DNA of 64,000 nt from Schistocerca nitens (GCF_023898315.1 NC_064622.1:277999503-278063502); one strand, 5' to 3'; positions 43,830-55,255 are shown, counted from the stretch's first letter. A program made the numbers and translations. The notes: generated by a model not told the origin, from the sequence alone.

Positions 43830-44990
43830 TGATCACGGATTTAAGTGAAATCGAAGCCTTGTTGGCAAACAAATGCTGAACGAATCGCGAATGAGCATCC
43901 GAGAAGCGTGCAATGAATGCGACTATAAAATTTTGGCATTTGATCCGATGAAAAAAGCATCGAACTTTTGTGTCTTACGTAAAATCGGTAGACTGATCGA
44001 AAACTTATATTCAGTGTCGTAGTGACCATATTGGCAATTAAACGAAAGATGACAGAGAGAAGGGCAAATTATTGAATTCGGTTCTAAGAAACTGCTTCAT
44101 TGTGAAGATCGTAGAATGGTTCCTCTGTTCAATCATAACTCGAGCACTAGCCACACATTCTAGCGCTGTAACGTGTAGTTCTATTTGATGCGTGCCAATA
44201 TAGTTATGATGTTGACGATTCCGATGAATTGTGTGTCTTTTAGTTCTTTGTTTCTCCCGCGGGTTTCGACGATGCTTTTACTCTATCGTACGTGGAATGT
44301 CATGTGCTGTCCGGACTCGTCTTTCGATTGTATTCCGGAGACGTATCAGATCGTGCATGGTTCGGATCGGATGCCCATCTTCCATTTCATCCAAGGTTTT
44401 ACCGAGGAGTGACATGTGCACTTGTACCTTGGATTTCTTGGCACATGAAGTTTTAGTTTTATATGACCTGAAGATATACCTCCAGGGTATGAAACCGGAA
44501 GTCACGCAGTGAAAAAACAGTAAACAGCTATTGCGGATTTGGACTGTCACTCAGTTCCAAAGGTGTCTAATGAATTACTTAAAAACTTCGTAAGGCTGTT
44601 CGTGGGCGATATTTTGTGTACAAGAAACTCACAAGTCCAGAAAGTGGACCGAGCGAAGTGGCGCAGAGGTTAGCGCATTGGACGCGCATTCGGGAGAGCG
44701 ACGGTTCAAACTTGCGTCCGGCCATCCTCATTTAGGTTTTCCGTGATTTCCCTAAATCGCTTCAGGCAAATGCCAGAATGGTTCCTTTGAAAGGGCACGG
44801 ACGACTTCCTTTCCTAATTCGATGGGACCGATGACCATGCTGTTTGGTCTCCTCCCCCAAATCAACCAACCGACCAGAAAGTTGCAGCAAAATGGAGGAA
44901 GACCTGCAGAGAATCCACCACTGGTGCAAACAGTGACGTCAGACCCTGCAGTGGCACATTAAATTCGAGGAATTTGCAAGCAACTTATTT
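43830..44990 (+). mobile_element. Strongly decayed LINE-J-like remnant
   Basis: Scattered matches in the right order for the LINE-J ORF: SIREACNE and later KIGRLIENLYSV near 43890-44020, LNSVLRNCFIV near 44070, a VRLFVGDILCTR block (44595-44630) standing where LRLFADDAVVYR is expected, and KMEEDLQRIHHWCKQ after the SINE. Many stops. The middle (about 44200-44560) is not aligned. Confidence 0.5.
44646..44873 (+). mobile_element. tRNA-headed SINE, type A
   Basis: Exact target duplication CCAGAAAGT (44637-44645, 44874-44882). Head GAAGTGGCGCAGAGGTTAGC, B-box-like GGTTCAAAC, body CATCCTCATTTAGGTTTTCC, GGTTCCTTTGAAAGGGC, TTTGGTCTCCTCCCCC. Confidence 0.93.
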
Positions 44991-45970
44991 ATTCCTCCTC
45001 AATTTATTGTATCATTTACTTCGAACCATTTTGCTATATACAGCAATGTGATATAAAATAGTGGAGGCACCAGATAGTGGCGTGTGAAACTATGTCAGTT
45101 GTTGTGCCGTCCGTGCAAAATTGTAATTTTTGTACTATTTTTCCATGATGAATTTTCAGTTGATTTTTTAAAGACTTAAATAATATGAAAATAGCATATT
45201 TGCAGTATGAAAGACAATATTCGCTTATAAACATTTTTTAACCTTTTGGTAAGAGGTATATATATAGAGAGAGAGAGCAGTATTACTTAGATCAACGACA
45301 TGTTTTGTTGTTGAGAAAGGGGACGAGTAGTGTGCGTGAACAGAATTAATGAATGACGGTAGTCAGTGGCAAATGTAGTGCACTGAATTCTACACGCTGA
45401 AAACAGCGTGGTGGCTTGTATCGCCATCGTCTTGACTTTAAGGAGGAAGCCACTAAATTACTTGGACTGCCAATACCTATGAAGATACTGATAATGCTGG
45501 GAGTGAGTTATCCATCAAGCCGCAAGCAACGTAACTTCTCTGCAGCTCTACAGCTAATTTGTATAAGTCAGTGCGATCTCTGGATTTTGGTGTGATTACA
45601 AGTGAATACATTACTAAAATGTACTGGTATTTGAGACTGTGATTTTTAGTACTTCACTCTTCCTTTTTCCATCTATAAATTTACAGGATAGAATATTGTA
45701 ATGCATATCAAAATGAAATAATCTATTGTCACAGAATTCTAACTGAAGACCACGTTATCGTCTGATAGGCAACAAGATTATTTTATTAAAAAACGCGGTC
45801 TTCCTGCAAAAATGGATAAAGTGATCGTGAGTTTGAGTGAAGTAAATTCAAGTGGAATTAACTGGCAGGTCCTTAATTAATCAGTGGAAAGTTTGGGGCT
45901 TCGGATAGATTTAATATGAATTTTGCAAAATACTAAATAGAAATTTGAGTAGATATTCTCATGTTCGTTC
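44991..45970. other. Unassigned sequence
   Basis: AT-rich, with a short (TA)n(GA)n at about 45257-45277. No feature recognised. Confidence 0.5.
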
Positions 45971-45990
45971 TTACGAGGGCATGCTGAATA

Positions 45991-46157
45991 AAAATGGCTC
46001 TGAGTACTTGGGACTTAACTGCTGAGGTCATCAGTCCCCTAGAACTTAGAACTACTTAAACCTAACTAACCTAAGGACATCACACACATCCATGCCCGAG
46101 GCAGGATTCGAACCTGTGACCGTAGCGCCTAGAACCGCTCGGCAACTCCGGCCGGCC
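45991..46157 (-). mobile_element. tRNA-headed SINE, type B
   Basis: Exact target duplication ATGCTGAATA (45981-45990, 46158-46167) inside the mariner TIR. Minus-strand head GGCCGGCCGGAGTTGCCGAG, B-box GGTTCGAATCC. Confidence 0.95.
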
Positions 46158-46252
46158 ATGCTGAATAGTAATACACTATGGGATCAAAAGTATCCGGACA
46201 CCTGGCTGGAAATGACTTACAAGTTCGTGGCGGCCTCCATCGGTAATGCTGC

Positions 46253-46423
46253 TTCAAATGGCTCTAAGCACTATGGGACTTAACATCTGAGGTCATCAGT
46301 CCCCTAGACCTAGAACTATTTAAACCTAACTAACCTAAGGACATCACACACATCCGTGCCCGAGACAAGATCTGGACCTGCGACCGTAGCAGGTGCGCGG
46401 TTCCGGACGTCCACAGCGGCCGG
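46253..46423 (-). mobile_element. tRNA-headed SINE, type B
   Basis: Exact 12-bp target duplication CGGTAATGCTGC (46241-46252, 46424-46435). It splits the Tc1-E 3' non-coding region. Confidence 0.95.
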
Positions 46424-46439
46424 CGGTAATGCTGCAATT

Positions 46440-47450
46440 CAATATGGTGTTGGCCCACCTTTAACCTTGATGACAGCTTCCACTCTCGCAGGCATACGTT
46501 CAGTCAGGCGCTGGAAGGTTTCTTCCGGAATGGCAGCACATTCTTCACGGAGTGCTGCATTGAGGGGAGGTATCGGTCGGTCGGAGAGGCCTAGCACGAA
46601 GTCGGCGTTCCAAAACATCCCTAAAGTGTTCTACAGGATTCAGGTCAGGATTCTGTGCAGGTCAGTCCATTACAGATATGTTATTGTCGTGTAACCAATC
46701 CGCCACAGGCCGTGCATTATTAACAGGTGCTCGATCGTGTTGAAAGATGCAATCGCCATCCCCGAATGCTCTTCAACAGTGGGAAGCAAGAAGGTGCTTA
46801 AAACATCAGTGTAGGCCTCTGCGGTGATAGTGCCACGCAAAACAACAACATGAAAAACACGACCACACCATAACACCACCGCCTCCGAATTTTGCTGTTG
46901 CCACTACACACGATGGCAGATGACGTTCACCGGGCATTCTCCAAAGCTACACCGTGCCATCGGATCGCCACATTGTGTACCGTGACTCGTCACTCCACAC
47001 AATGCTTTTACACTGTTCAATCGTCCAATGTTTACGCTCCTTACACGAAACGAGGCGTCGTTTGGCATTTACCAGCGTGGTGTGTTGCTTATGATCAGCC
47101 GCTCGACCATGAAATCCAAGTTTTCTCACCTCCCGCCAAACTGTCATAGTACTTGCAGTGGATCCTGATGCAGTTTGGAATTCCTGTCTGATGGTCTGGA
47201 TAGATGTCTGCCTATTACACATTACGACCCTCTTCAACTGTCGGTGGTCTCTGTCAGTCAGCAGACTATGTCGGCCTGTACGCTTTTGTGCTGTACGTGT
47301 CCCTTCACGTTTCCACTTCACTATCACATCGTAAACAGTGGACTTAGGGATGTTTAGGAAAGTGGAAATCTCGCGTACAGACGAATGACACAAGTGACAC
47401 CGAATCACCTGATCACGTTCGAAGTCCGTGAGTTCCACGGAGCGCCCCAT
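46440..47450 (-). pseudogene. Tc1-E transposase, frameshifted
   Basis: Met at 47448-47450; the first 167 codons are open: MGRSVELTDFERDQVIRCHL, SSVREISTFLNIPKSTVYDV (paired-like HTH), IVKWKREGTRTAQKRTGRHS, QTASGSTASTMTVWREVRK, IVWSDESRYTMW (first catalytic D). Then frameshifts; further on [19 protein letters not shown], a DRAPVNNA-like stretch where QDNAP is expected, and DWPAQNPDLNPVEHF (catalytic E). Non-functional. Confidence 0.85.
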
Positions 47451-47467
47451 TCTGCTCTCTCACGATG

Positions 47468-47657
47468 TTCAAATGGCTCTGAGCACTATGGGACTTAACA
47501 GCTATGGTCATCAGTCCCCTAGAACTTAGAACTACTTAAACCTAACACAACACCCAGTCATCACGAGACAGAGAAAATCCCTGACCCCGCCGGGAACCGA
47601 ACCCGGGACCCCGTGCTCGGGAAGCGAGAACGCTACCGCGAGACCACGAGTTGCGGA
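47468..47657 (-). mobile_element. tRNA-headed SINE, type D (chimeric)
   Basis: Target duplication CTCTCTCACGATG / CTCTCTCCCGATG (47455-47467, 47658-47670). Minus strand: head CTCGTGGTCTCGCGGTAGCG, B-box-like GGGTTCGGTTCC, middle GGGATTTTCTCTGTCTCGTG and CTGGGTGTTGTGTT (type E-like), then the body AGGTTTAAGTAGTTC (type B). Confidence 0.92.
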
Positions 47658-47844
47658 CTCTCTCCCGATGTCTAATGACTACTGAGGTCGCTGATATGGA
47701 GTACCTGGCAGTAGGTGGCAGCGCAATGCATCTAATATGAAAAACGTATGTTTTTGGGTGGGTCTGGATACTTTTGATCACATATTGTACCTCCGAATTT
47801 TTAAGTGAAAACTTGCAAATCTTTTTAAATAAAACGAACGGTGT

Positions 47845-48210
47845 TAAAATGCTACATCTTTATTCTTCATCCTATGCATTTATTTATCAGTATTGTCACC
47901 CTGACAACGAACACATTTCTCCCAACGAGTGACCAGTTTGTTTATGCCGCCATTGTAGAGTGTTTTACTTTGTTGAGGGAGCTACAACCTCACCTCTGCT
48001 TGCACCACCTTATCACTATCAATGTGAAGCGTCGAAGATGTTCTTTAAGTTTTTTAAACAGATGAAAATCAGTTGGAGTTAAGTTGATACTGTATGGAGG
48101 ATGGTCCTTGACAGTGAAACCAGTGCAACGGATTGTCACGAATGTCGCGATGCCCGTGTGTGGTCTGGCGTTGTCGTCCTGAAGGAGAGCGTGCTCTTCG
48201 AATTCAAAAT
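47845..48210 (-). pseudogene. mariner M5 transposase, C-terminal part
   Basis: Minus strand: LLQDDNARPHTGIATFV ... HPPYSINLTPTDFHLF, in which the two aspartates (DN and TD) are 34 residues apart (D34D) although the D of SPD is now N. Then KKLKEHLRR and LYNGGINKLVTRWEKCVRCQ. Frameshifts between blocks; the N-terminal half is deleted. Confidence 0.75.
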
Positions 48211-48410
48211 TCGATTACAGCACGCTGTTTCTCACGCACCGGCACAGTCGCACTACACACAGGTATGTCACACGCTACAATTCAGAGGCCTCTGGCGGCA
48301 GACGGCAGAAGAATAAAGATGTACAACGTTAATAACGTTTGTTTTATTTGAAAAAACTTTAAGAGTTCCACATAAAAAATACGGAGGCAGTACTTTTCAG
48401 CACGCCCTCG

Positions 48411-48581
48411 CAAATTACCACTATTGGCATTAAAATTCATTTTAAATGACCACTGATTTCATCTCAAGTTATAGATAATATATAAATTTGGATGTGAATG
48501 CCATCACAGTCACATGTTAGTACTACATTGATTACAAAATATTTTCTTTATTATATCACTTGTGAATTTTCACAACCTTCC
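48411..48581. other. Short unassigned spacer
   Basis: AT-rich, nothing recognised. Confidence 0.5.
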
Positions 48582-48910
48582 GCGAACCATGGACCTCGCC
48601 GAGATGGGGTGGCTTGCGTGCCTCAACTCCACAGATAGCCGTGCCGCAGGTGCTACCATAACGGAGGGGTGTTTATGAAGAGGTCAAACGAACTTGTGAT
48701 TCCTGAAGAGGCAAGTGTCTTTTTAGCAGCTGCAGGGGTAGCAGCCTGGGTGACAGACCAGACCTTGTAACATTAACCGATATGTTCTTATGTGCTGGCA
48801 TTGCGAACGGAGGAAAGCAAGGGGAAACTACTGTAGTGATTTTTCCCTCAAGGTAATGGTTAATGATGACGGAATCCTCTAGGGTAAAATATTCCGGAGG
48901 CATAATAGTC

Positions 48911-49098
48911 TATGCGCTTCAGTCTGGAACCGCGCGACCGCTGTGGTCGCGGGTTCGGACCCTGCCTCGGGCATGGATGTTTGTGATGTCCTTAGGTTAG
49001 TTAGGTTTAACTAGTTCTAAGTTCTAGGGGACTAATGACCGCAGCAGTTGAGTCCCATAGTGCTCAGGGCCATTTGAACCATTTTGAACCATTTGAAC
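48911..49098 (+). mobile_element. tRNA-headed SINE, type B
   Basis: Target duplication CATAATAGTC (48901-48910, 49099-49108). The extreme 5' head is truncated; B-box-like GGTTCGGACCC; tail has three CCATTTTGAA-type repeats. Confidence 0.93.
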
Positions 49099-49199
49099 CA
49101 TAATAGTCCCCATTCGGATGTCTGGGCGGGGACTGGTCAAGAGGATGTCGTCATCAGGAAAAACAAAACTTGCAATCTTCAGGGCGGAACGAGGAATGT

Positions 49200-50599
49200 T
49201 AATCCGGCAGGTAGTTTACAGAATTTAAAAACGGGAATGGACAGAATGAAGTTATGTATAGTGGGGATTTGTGAAGTGGTGCAACAGAAATAACAGGACT
49301 TGTGGCCAGTTCGTTACAGGGTTATCAACACAGAAACAAACAGGTGTAATGCAGAACTAGGCCCAGTAATTGATAAGCGAACTGGAATGCGGATAAGCTC
49401 CAATGAACAGTATCGCGGACGCGTAATTGTAGCCAAGATAGGCACTAAGCCAACACCCATCACAGCAGTATAAGATTACGTGCCAACTAGCTCTGGAGAT
49501 GATGAGATATAGCAAAGCAATCAAATAATTAATGGAGATAAAAATTTAGTTTTGTTTGGTGACTTTAATTCAGTAGAAAAAGACAGAGAGGGAAAAAGTG
49601 GTAGGTGAAAATGGACTGGAGGGAAGGAATGAAAGAGGAAGCCTCCAGGTAGATTCCTGCACCGAGTATAATTTAATCATTACTAACACTTGGCTTAAGA
49701 ATCGTGAAAGAAGACATTGCACGTGGAAGAGACCTGGAGACTTTACTGGTTTCAGATTCGTTCTAAAATGGCAAAACAGAGATTCCGAAACCATATTTAG
49801 CATTGTAAAAATTTACGGGGGCAGATGCGGACTCGGGTCATAACTTATTGGTTATGAACTGCAGAGCAAAACTGAAGAAGTTGCGAAAAAGATAGGATGT
49901 TAAGGAGATAAGTCCTGGAGAAATTGAAAAGCAGTGAAATTGCAAAAATGATAAGATGTTAAGGGGATGAGTCCTGGATAAATCGAAAGGCAGCAGAGGA
50001 TCACATCAATAAAAATACAAGACCTAATAGAAATACCTGCGTAACCCAAGTGATACTGCCGGCCGCGGTGGCCGTGCGGTTCTGGCGCTGCAGTCCGGAA
50101 CCGCGGGGCTGCTACGGTCGCAGGTTCGAATCCTGCCTCGGGCATGGGTGTGTGTGCTGCCCTTAGGTTAGTTAGGTTTAAGTAGTTCTAAGTTCTAGGG
50201 GACTTATGACCTAAGATGTTGAGTCCCATAGTGCTCAGAGCCATTTGAACCATTTGAACCCAAGTGATACTGAATCTAATTGAAAAAACTAGAAAATATA
50301 AAAATGCAGTTAATGAAGCAATGAAAGTCTATACGTATAAAAAAATATCCGTCTAAAAAATGAGATTGATAGGGAGTGCAAAACGCTAAGCTAGAATGGA
50401 TAGAGGACAAATGCAAACCTGAGGATTCATGCACAACTAGAGGAAAGGTAGACGCTTCCTATACGAAAATTAAAGACAAGCAGCCATATGAATATCAAGG
50501 GCTCAGACGACAAGAACGTACCCAGTAAAGAGGGGAAAACTGAAAGGTGGAAGGATTACATAGAGGGTTTACATAAGGGGGACAATCTTGAAAGATATA
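49200..50599 (+). pseudogene. RTE-2 endonuclease domain, decayed
   Basis: Frames interrupted by stops: MDRMKLCIVGICEVVQQK (SEVRWQ in RTE-1; the W is lost), a GDFNSV-like block near 49560, ERGSLQVDSCTEYNLIITNT, ERRHCTWKRPGDFTGF, and NIKGSDDKNVPSKEGKTERW (50488). Interrupted by a SINE at 50059. Confidence 0.85.
50059..50258 (+). mobile_element. tRNA-headed SINE, type B, full head
   Basis: Exact 14-bp target duplication CCCAAGTGATACTG (50045-50058, 50259-50272). Starts CCGGCCGCGGTGGCCGTGCG, B-box GGTTCGAATCC, tail CCATTTGAACCATTTGAA. Best-preserved type B copy here. Confidence 0.96.
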
Positions 50600-50830
50600 C
50601 ATACATCAAAAAACGTTTTGTAGCAATCCAGATCCCAGAACTCCTGAAGATAGACGTTGTATCACAGACACAGTCCCTTTGACTGTTCAGAGATGTCACT
50701 AAAACCGCCCAAAGATGTAAACAACCGTGCATGAGCAGCGCCTGTTAGACGGAAGGGATCCGACAGCCGATCAGTTCCAGTCATTCCACCAGGAAGGAGG
50801 TACACGGCTCGTGTTGTCTGTAGTTCAACC

Positions 50831-51700
50831 ATGCCTAGACGGTCAATACCGTGGTTCGAACGCGTCCGCATTGTTACTGGGTGCCAGGAAGGGCTCTCAA
50901 CAAGGGAAGTGTCCTGGCATCTCGGAGTGAACCAAAGTGATGTTGTTCGGACACGGAGGAGATACAGAGAGACAGGAACTGTTAATGACATGCCTCGCTC
51001 AGGCCGCCCTAGGGCTACTACTGCAGTGGATGACCGCTATCTACTGATTATGGCTCGGAGGAACCCTGACAACAACGCCACCATGTTGAATAATGTTTTT
51101 CGTGCAGCCACAGGAAGTCGTGTTACGACTCCAATTGTGCGCAATAGGCTGCATGATGCGAAACTTCACTCCCGACGTCCATGGCGAGATCCATTTTTGC
51201 AACCACGACACATGCAGCGCGCTACAGATGGGCCCAACACATGGCGAATCGATTTCTCAGGACTGGCATCACGTTCTCTTCACCGATGCGTGTCGCATAT
51301 GCCTTCAAGCAGACAATCGATGGAGACGTGTTTGGAGGCAACCTGGTCAGGCTGAACGCCTTAGACACACTGTCCAGCGATTGCAGCAAGGTGGAGGTTC
51401 CCTGCTGTTTTGGGGTGGTATTATGTGGGGCTGACGTACGCCGCTGGTGGTCATGGAAGGCGCCGAAACGGCTGTACGATACCTGAATGCCATCCTTCGA
51501 CCGATAGAGCAACCATATCGGTAGCATTTGGCGAGGCATTCGTCTTCATGGATGGCAACCAATCTGAGGGGGTCTACGCCGAATCGCCGTTGAGGAGTGG
51601 GACAATCTACAACCAACAGTGCCTTGATGAACTTGTGGATAGTATGCGACGACGATTACAGGCATGCATCAATGCAAGAGGACATGCTACTGGGTATTAG
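50831..51700 (+). pseudogene. Tc1-F transposase, deleted and frameshifted
   Basis: Met at 50831: MPRRSIPWFERVRIVTGCQE, GLSTREVSWHLGVNQSDVVR (HTH), RRYRETGTVNDMPRSGRPRA, MLNNVFRAATGSRVTTPIVR. After about 51220 the frame shifts: QDWHHVLFTDACRICL (first catalytic block, TDE changed to TDA), FWGGIMWG, then FVFMDGNQSEGVYAESPLRS, where the QDNA...SPDxNPIE core is deleted, and LDELVDSMRRRLQACINARG at the end. Confidence 0.85.
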
Positions 51701-51873
51701 AGGTACCGGTGTGTACAGCAATCTGGACCACCACCTCTGAAGGTCTCGCTCTATGGTGATACAGCATGCAACGTGTGGCTTTCATGACCAATAAAAAGGG
51801 CGGAAATGATGTATATGTTGATTTCTATTCCAATTTTCTGTACAGGTTCCGGTGTAAGATGGCAAGAACTATG

Positions 51874-52050
51874 GTTCAAATGGCTCTGAGCACTATGGGA
51901 CTAAACATCTGTGGTCATCAGTCCCCTAGAACTTAGAACTACTTAAACCTAACTAACCTAAGGACATTACGCACATCCATGCCCGAGGCAGGATTCGAAC
52001 CTGCGACCGTAGCAGTCGCGCTGTTCCGGACTGAGCGCCTAGAACCACTA
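51874..52050 (-). mobile_element. tRNA-headed SINE, type B, inside the solo LTR
   Basis: Exact 13-bp target duplication GGCAAGAACTATG (51861-51873, 52051-52063). Minus-strand B-box GGTTCGAATCC. Confidence 0.95.
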
Positions 52051-52964
52051 GGCAAGAACTATGCCCCTTACATGAAGTCATTAAAGATCACCTAACTCAC
52101 GTTGAGCGAACAGTAGGGCTGAGCGAAAAATGACTGACAAGGCACAATGCATCTTGTAGAGGGTATAGTATGGACGTATTGGAATAATTAATGTCGGGTG
52201 ATGGTTTTAAAGTAATTCACATGACATGAAAAATTTGTGGAAATGAGTCAATTTACTGGACGCTAGTTTACCCGAGGTAAGCATTTAGAGTTGACGGTGG
52301 CCGGCTGGGGAACGGCGAAGGGAAGTGACAATAGGCAGCTTATGGCAGCTGAAGCTCTGAGAAAGCAGTAACGCGGCACGGCCTCCAGCCGCCTTAAGAT
52401 GAGTGACAGTGAGTGGGTGGTTGACCCCGACTCCATGTTGGTGTACCGGGAAACAGACGGAGAACTTGTACGCCTGTTGATATATGTCCGTCGTCGCATT
52501 TTCTGTGAAACATGCGAGAAAGCCGCGCAAAGCTACGGTGGAGCAGTCAACAGAGGTCAAAATATGCGTGTTCATGACTATAGCAACTTCACGCTGAATT
52601 CACGGTCCGCAGAGCCTGAAGTAAATCAGGTGAAGAGCGACAGCATGAAATACGCCGGCCTCCGATGGGAACGTAGGACCACAGAATTTGAACTACTCTC
52701 CTGGGAGTCAGAATTCCGGAAAAATTGGTGTTTGTGCAGACGCTAACCTTGATGGGTGGCCTGGGAGGAGCGAAATAGAAGAAGTTGAGAGGAAGGGAAA
52801 TATTGTGGGAATTTGTTCACTTCCCAGAGCAGGCATTGGTCGGCGCTGGGAAGCGACGCATAATTAATGCTACTTGCGCTGCAATTGGCGTAAGTGATTT
52901 TGCTGGAAGGGAAACCGAGGCGAAGAGCGGACTGTGAGAAGTCTCGGTAGAGGTCTTCCGTTCC

Positions 52965-53050
52965 CAGCTTGCCTAGAGTGCGGACGTGGCGTTCTTGACT
53001 CAGCTTGCCTAGGGTGCGGACGTGGCGTTCTTGACTCAGCTTGCCTGAGA
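52965..53050. repeat. 36-bp tandem repeat in solo LTR (about 2.4 units)
   Basis: CAGCTTGCCTAGRGTGCGGA units at 52965, 53001 and a partial at 53037. Confidence 0.93.
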
Positions 53051-53836
53051 AAGAGTGAGCATCTCTGCAGTTTAGGACTTAGCAAAGGGAACGATTGAGC
53101 TTGGAGATAGGAAGTTTTGGTTCAGTTATGTACTGAGCAAGACAGCTAGAAGTGAATAGACGAGCGCAGCCTTGCAGCACCACGAGGTCGGCCGACGTCC
53201 ACACAACGACGCAGCTCCGCCACGCTGTATTCGGTGATATTGCGCCCGCTCCGGCCGCTGATTAATTTGTTGTGTCACGTCGGCAAAGTTTCCACGAGTG
53301 TTTCATGGGCCGTGTATTGTAGAATTCTTCTCGCACTTCGCATTACACCTGGGTTAGTTGATAGGAATTACTTTTGAGTATTGCGCTTTAGTCCACGCAA
53401 ACGCAATTTATTACCACTGCCTGATAGGAGAGCCTTGTAATGTCATGATTGAAGGTCTTGAGTTAAAATAAATTTGTGCTAATCGACTGCATCTATTTTG
53501 TCAAGTAGTTGAAATCCCACGTCACTTTCTTAATTAATTTTATGTTCAACATTTGCATCTGGTGTTCAATAATTGAATATAACATCAATGTGCACCCCTT
53601 TTTAATTAAAAGTGATCAATTCTGAATAAATTATTGTCAACACTGCCACTGCAGTTCAATCAGGAGTCACAGGGCCATATTACTTTTTTGCGTTATCCGA
53701 TATTGTGGCAGTTTTGTACCCTCTGTTGATCTGTTAGTCAATTAGTTGGGGTGAACACACGCCAAAACCAGCTAAGTGACGGATGGGGTGTTACACCGGA
53801 ACTCTCTGAACCGAGGTGGTGCAAAACCTTTTTTTA

Positions 53837-55255
53837 TAGAAATAGAAGAGGAAGTAGGAGAAGAGGTGATGGGAGATACAGTACTGCGAGAAGAATTTTA
53901 CGGAGCATTAAAAGCCCTACGTGTAACAAGAACCTCGAAGTGGACGACATTGCTTCAGAATTAGTGAGATACTTGAGAGAGTTGGCCATAACAAAATTAT
54001 TCCACCTGCTGCGCAAGATATAAGAGACAGGCGAAATACCACCAGACTTCAAAAAGTTTGCAATAATTAGAATTCTAAAGGAGTCAGTTGCTAACAGTTG
54101 TGAATACTACCGAACAATCCGTTTAATAATTCATGGTTGCTAAATGGAACGTGGGAACACGTGGCCCTACGACTTATCTTAGAAGATAGTTCGAAGGAAA
54201 ACAAAACTACGTTTATACCATTTGTAGAGTTAGAAAAAGCTTTTAACAGTTTGGAATGGACTACACTCTCTGGAATGCAGAAGTCAGCAGGGATAAAATA
54301 CAGGAAGCGAAAAGTTATTCATATGTTATACAGAAATCAGACTGCATTTATAACCGTCGAAGGTTGGGAAAGAGAAGCAATGTTATGAGGAAGGAGTGAA
54401 ACAGAACTGTAGACTGTCCCTGATGTTATTCAATCTGTAAACTGAGCATTCAGTGAAGGAAAGCAAATCAAAACTTGGAGAGGGTATTAAAATTCAGAGA
54501 GAAGAAATAAAAATTTTGAGGTTTGCCGACAACATTCAACATTCTGTCAGAAGCGGCAAAGGGTTTGGAAGAGCAGTTGAATGGAATTGATAATGTCTTG
54601 AAGGGAGATTCTAAGACGAACATCAAAGAAAGAAAATCGAGGGTAATGGAATGTAGGTGAACGAAATAAGTTGAGCGTACGGGAATTAGTAAAACAGTAC
54701 ATTAAAACTAGTCGATGAGTTTACCTATTTGGGCTACAAAATAACTGATCATGATAGAAGAATGAAAGATATAAAATACATACCGGCTATAGCACGAAAC
54801 TCATTTCTGTAAAAGAGGAATTTTAAAAAATATAATGTAAATTTAATTGTCTTTTCTGAGGTCATTTGTATGGAGTGTGGTCTTTTATGGAAGTGAAACA
54901 TGGATAATAGCCAGCTGAGACGAAGAGAGAGTAGAAGCTTTTGAAATTTTGTGCTGTAGAAGTCTGCTGAAGACAAGAAGGTTAAATCGTATCACAAATG
55001 AGAAGTTATGAATCGAACTTGGGAAATAAGAAATTTATGGCTCAACTTGACTAAAAGAAGGGATCGGTTGATAGGGTCCATTTTGAAGCATCAAGCAATT
55101 GTCAGTTTGGTAACAGAAGGAGGCGTGCGTGGTTGTAGGCGGAGACCATGGTTTGAACAAAGTAAGCAGATTGAAATAGGTGTAGGTAGTGGTAGTTATG
55201 CAAAGCTGAAGAGGCTTGCACAGGATAGACTAACATGGAGAGCTGAATTACAGTA
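53837..55255 (+). pseudogene. RTE-2 reverse transcriptase, decayed
   Basis: Starts in the acidic EEEVGEEVMGDTVLREEFYG block, directly continuing the frame left at 50599. Then SKWTTLLQN, IREFRT-like blocks, FIPFVELEKAFNSLEWTTL (motif A, D changed to E), GIKYRKRKVIHMLYRNQTAF, a LRFADNI-like block near 54520 (FADD damaged) and LTKRRDRLIGSILKHQAI and QDRLTWRAELQ at the end. Many frameshifts. Confidence 0.87.

Larger units (their letters stand above)
46174..47787 (-). mobile_element. Tc1-type transposon (Tc1-E) with two SINEs inside
   Basis: TIRs CACTATGGGATCAAAAGTAT and the reverse complement of the right end (CAATATGTGATCAAAAGTAT), flanked by TA at 46172-46173 and 47788-47789. Without the SINEs it is about 1.23 kb. 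It lies within the left TIR of mariner M5. Confidence 0.94.
45974..48410 (-). mobile_element. mariner element (M5), internally deleted, TIR interrupted by other elements
   Basis: TIRs CGAGGGCATGCTGAATAGTA / CGAGGGCGTGCTGAAAAGTA (the latter the reverse complement of the right end), each continuing into CCTCCG-ATTTTT. The left TIR is split by a SINE (45991-46157) and by Tc1-E (46174-47787). TA at 45972-45973; the right flank is CA. Without inserts about 640 bp, so roughly half a mariner. Confidence 0.82.
51853..53795. mobile_element. Solo LTR (about 1.94 kb with SINE) inserted in Tc1-F
   Basis: Starts TGTAAGATGG and ends GGGTGTTACA (TG...CA, with TGTAA/TTACA as terminal inverted repeat), flanked by the 4-bp target duplication CCGG (51849-51852, 53796-53799). 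A SINE at 51874-52050 and a 36-bp tandem repeat lie inside; AAAATAAA at about 53466 may be a polyadenylation signal. An open frame at 52399-52746 has no recognisable domain. No internal genes. Confidence 0.88.
50600..53836 (+). mobile_element. Tc1-type transposon (Tc1-F) with a solo LTR inside
   Basis: Left TIR region CATCAAAAAACGTTTTGTAG...CAGAACTCC pairs with the right end GGAACTCTCTGAACCG...GCAAAACCTTTTTTTATA. TA-rich flanks lie at both junctions with RTE-2. Removing the solo LTR joins TACAGGTTCCGG to AACTCTCTG. The coding part is partly deleted. Confidence 0.85.

Noticed and set aside
50090..50135. tRNA-like A/B-box sequences as possible functional tRNA genes (also at 2040, 10540, 38215, 44660, 59600 and others)
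   Set aside because: All are heads of SINEs or of long-TIR elements with shared bodies, tails and target duplications; none shows a clean stand-alone tRNA with flanks unrelated to repeats.
52399..52746. 115-codon frame in the 52-kb region
   Set aside because: Lies inside the solo LTR, has no recognisable domain and no partner gene; treated as chance or LTR-internal.
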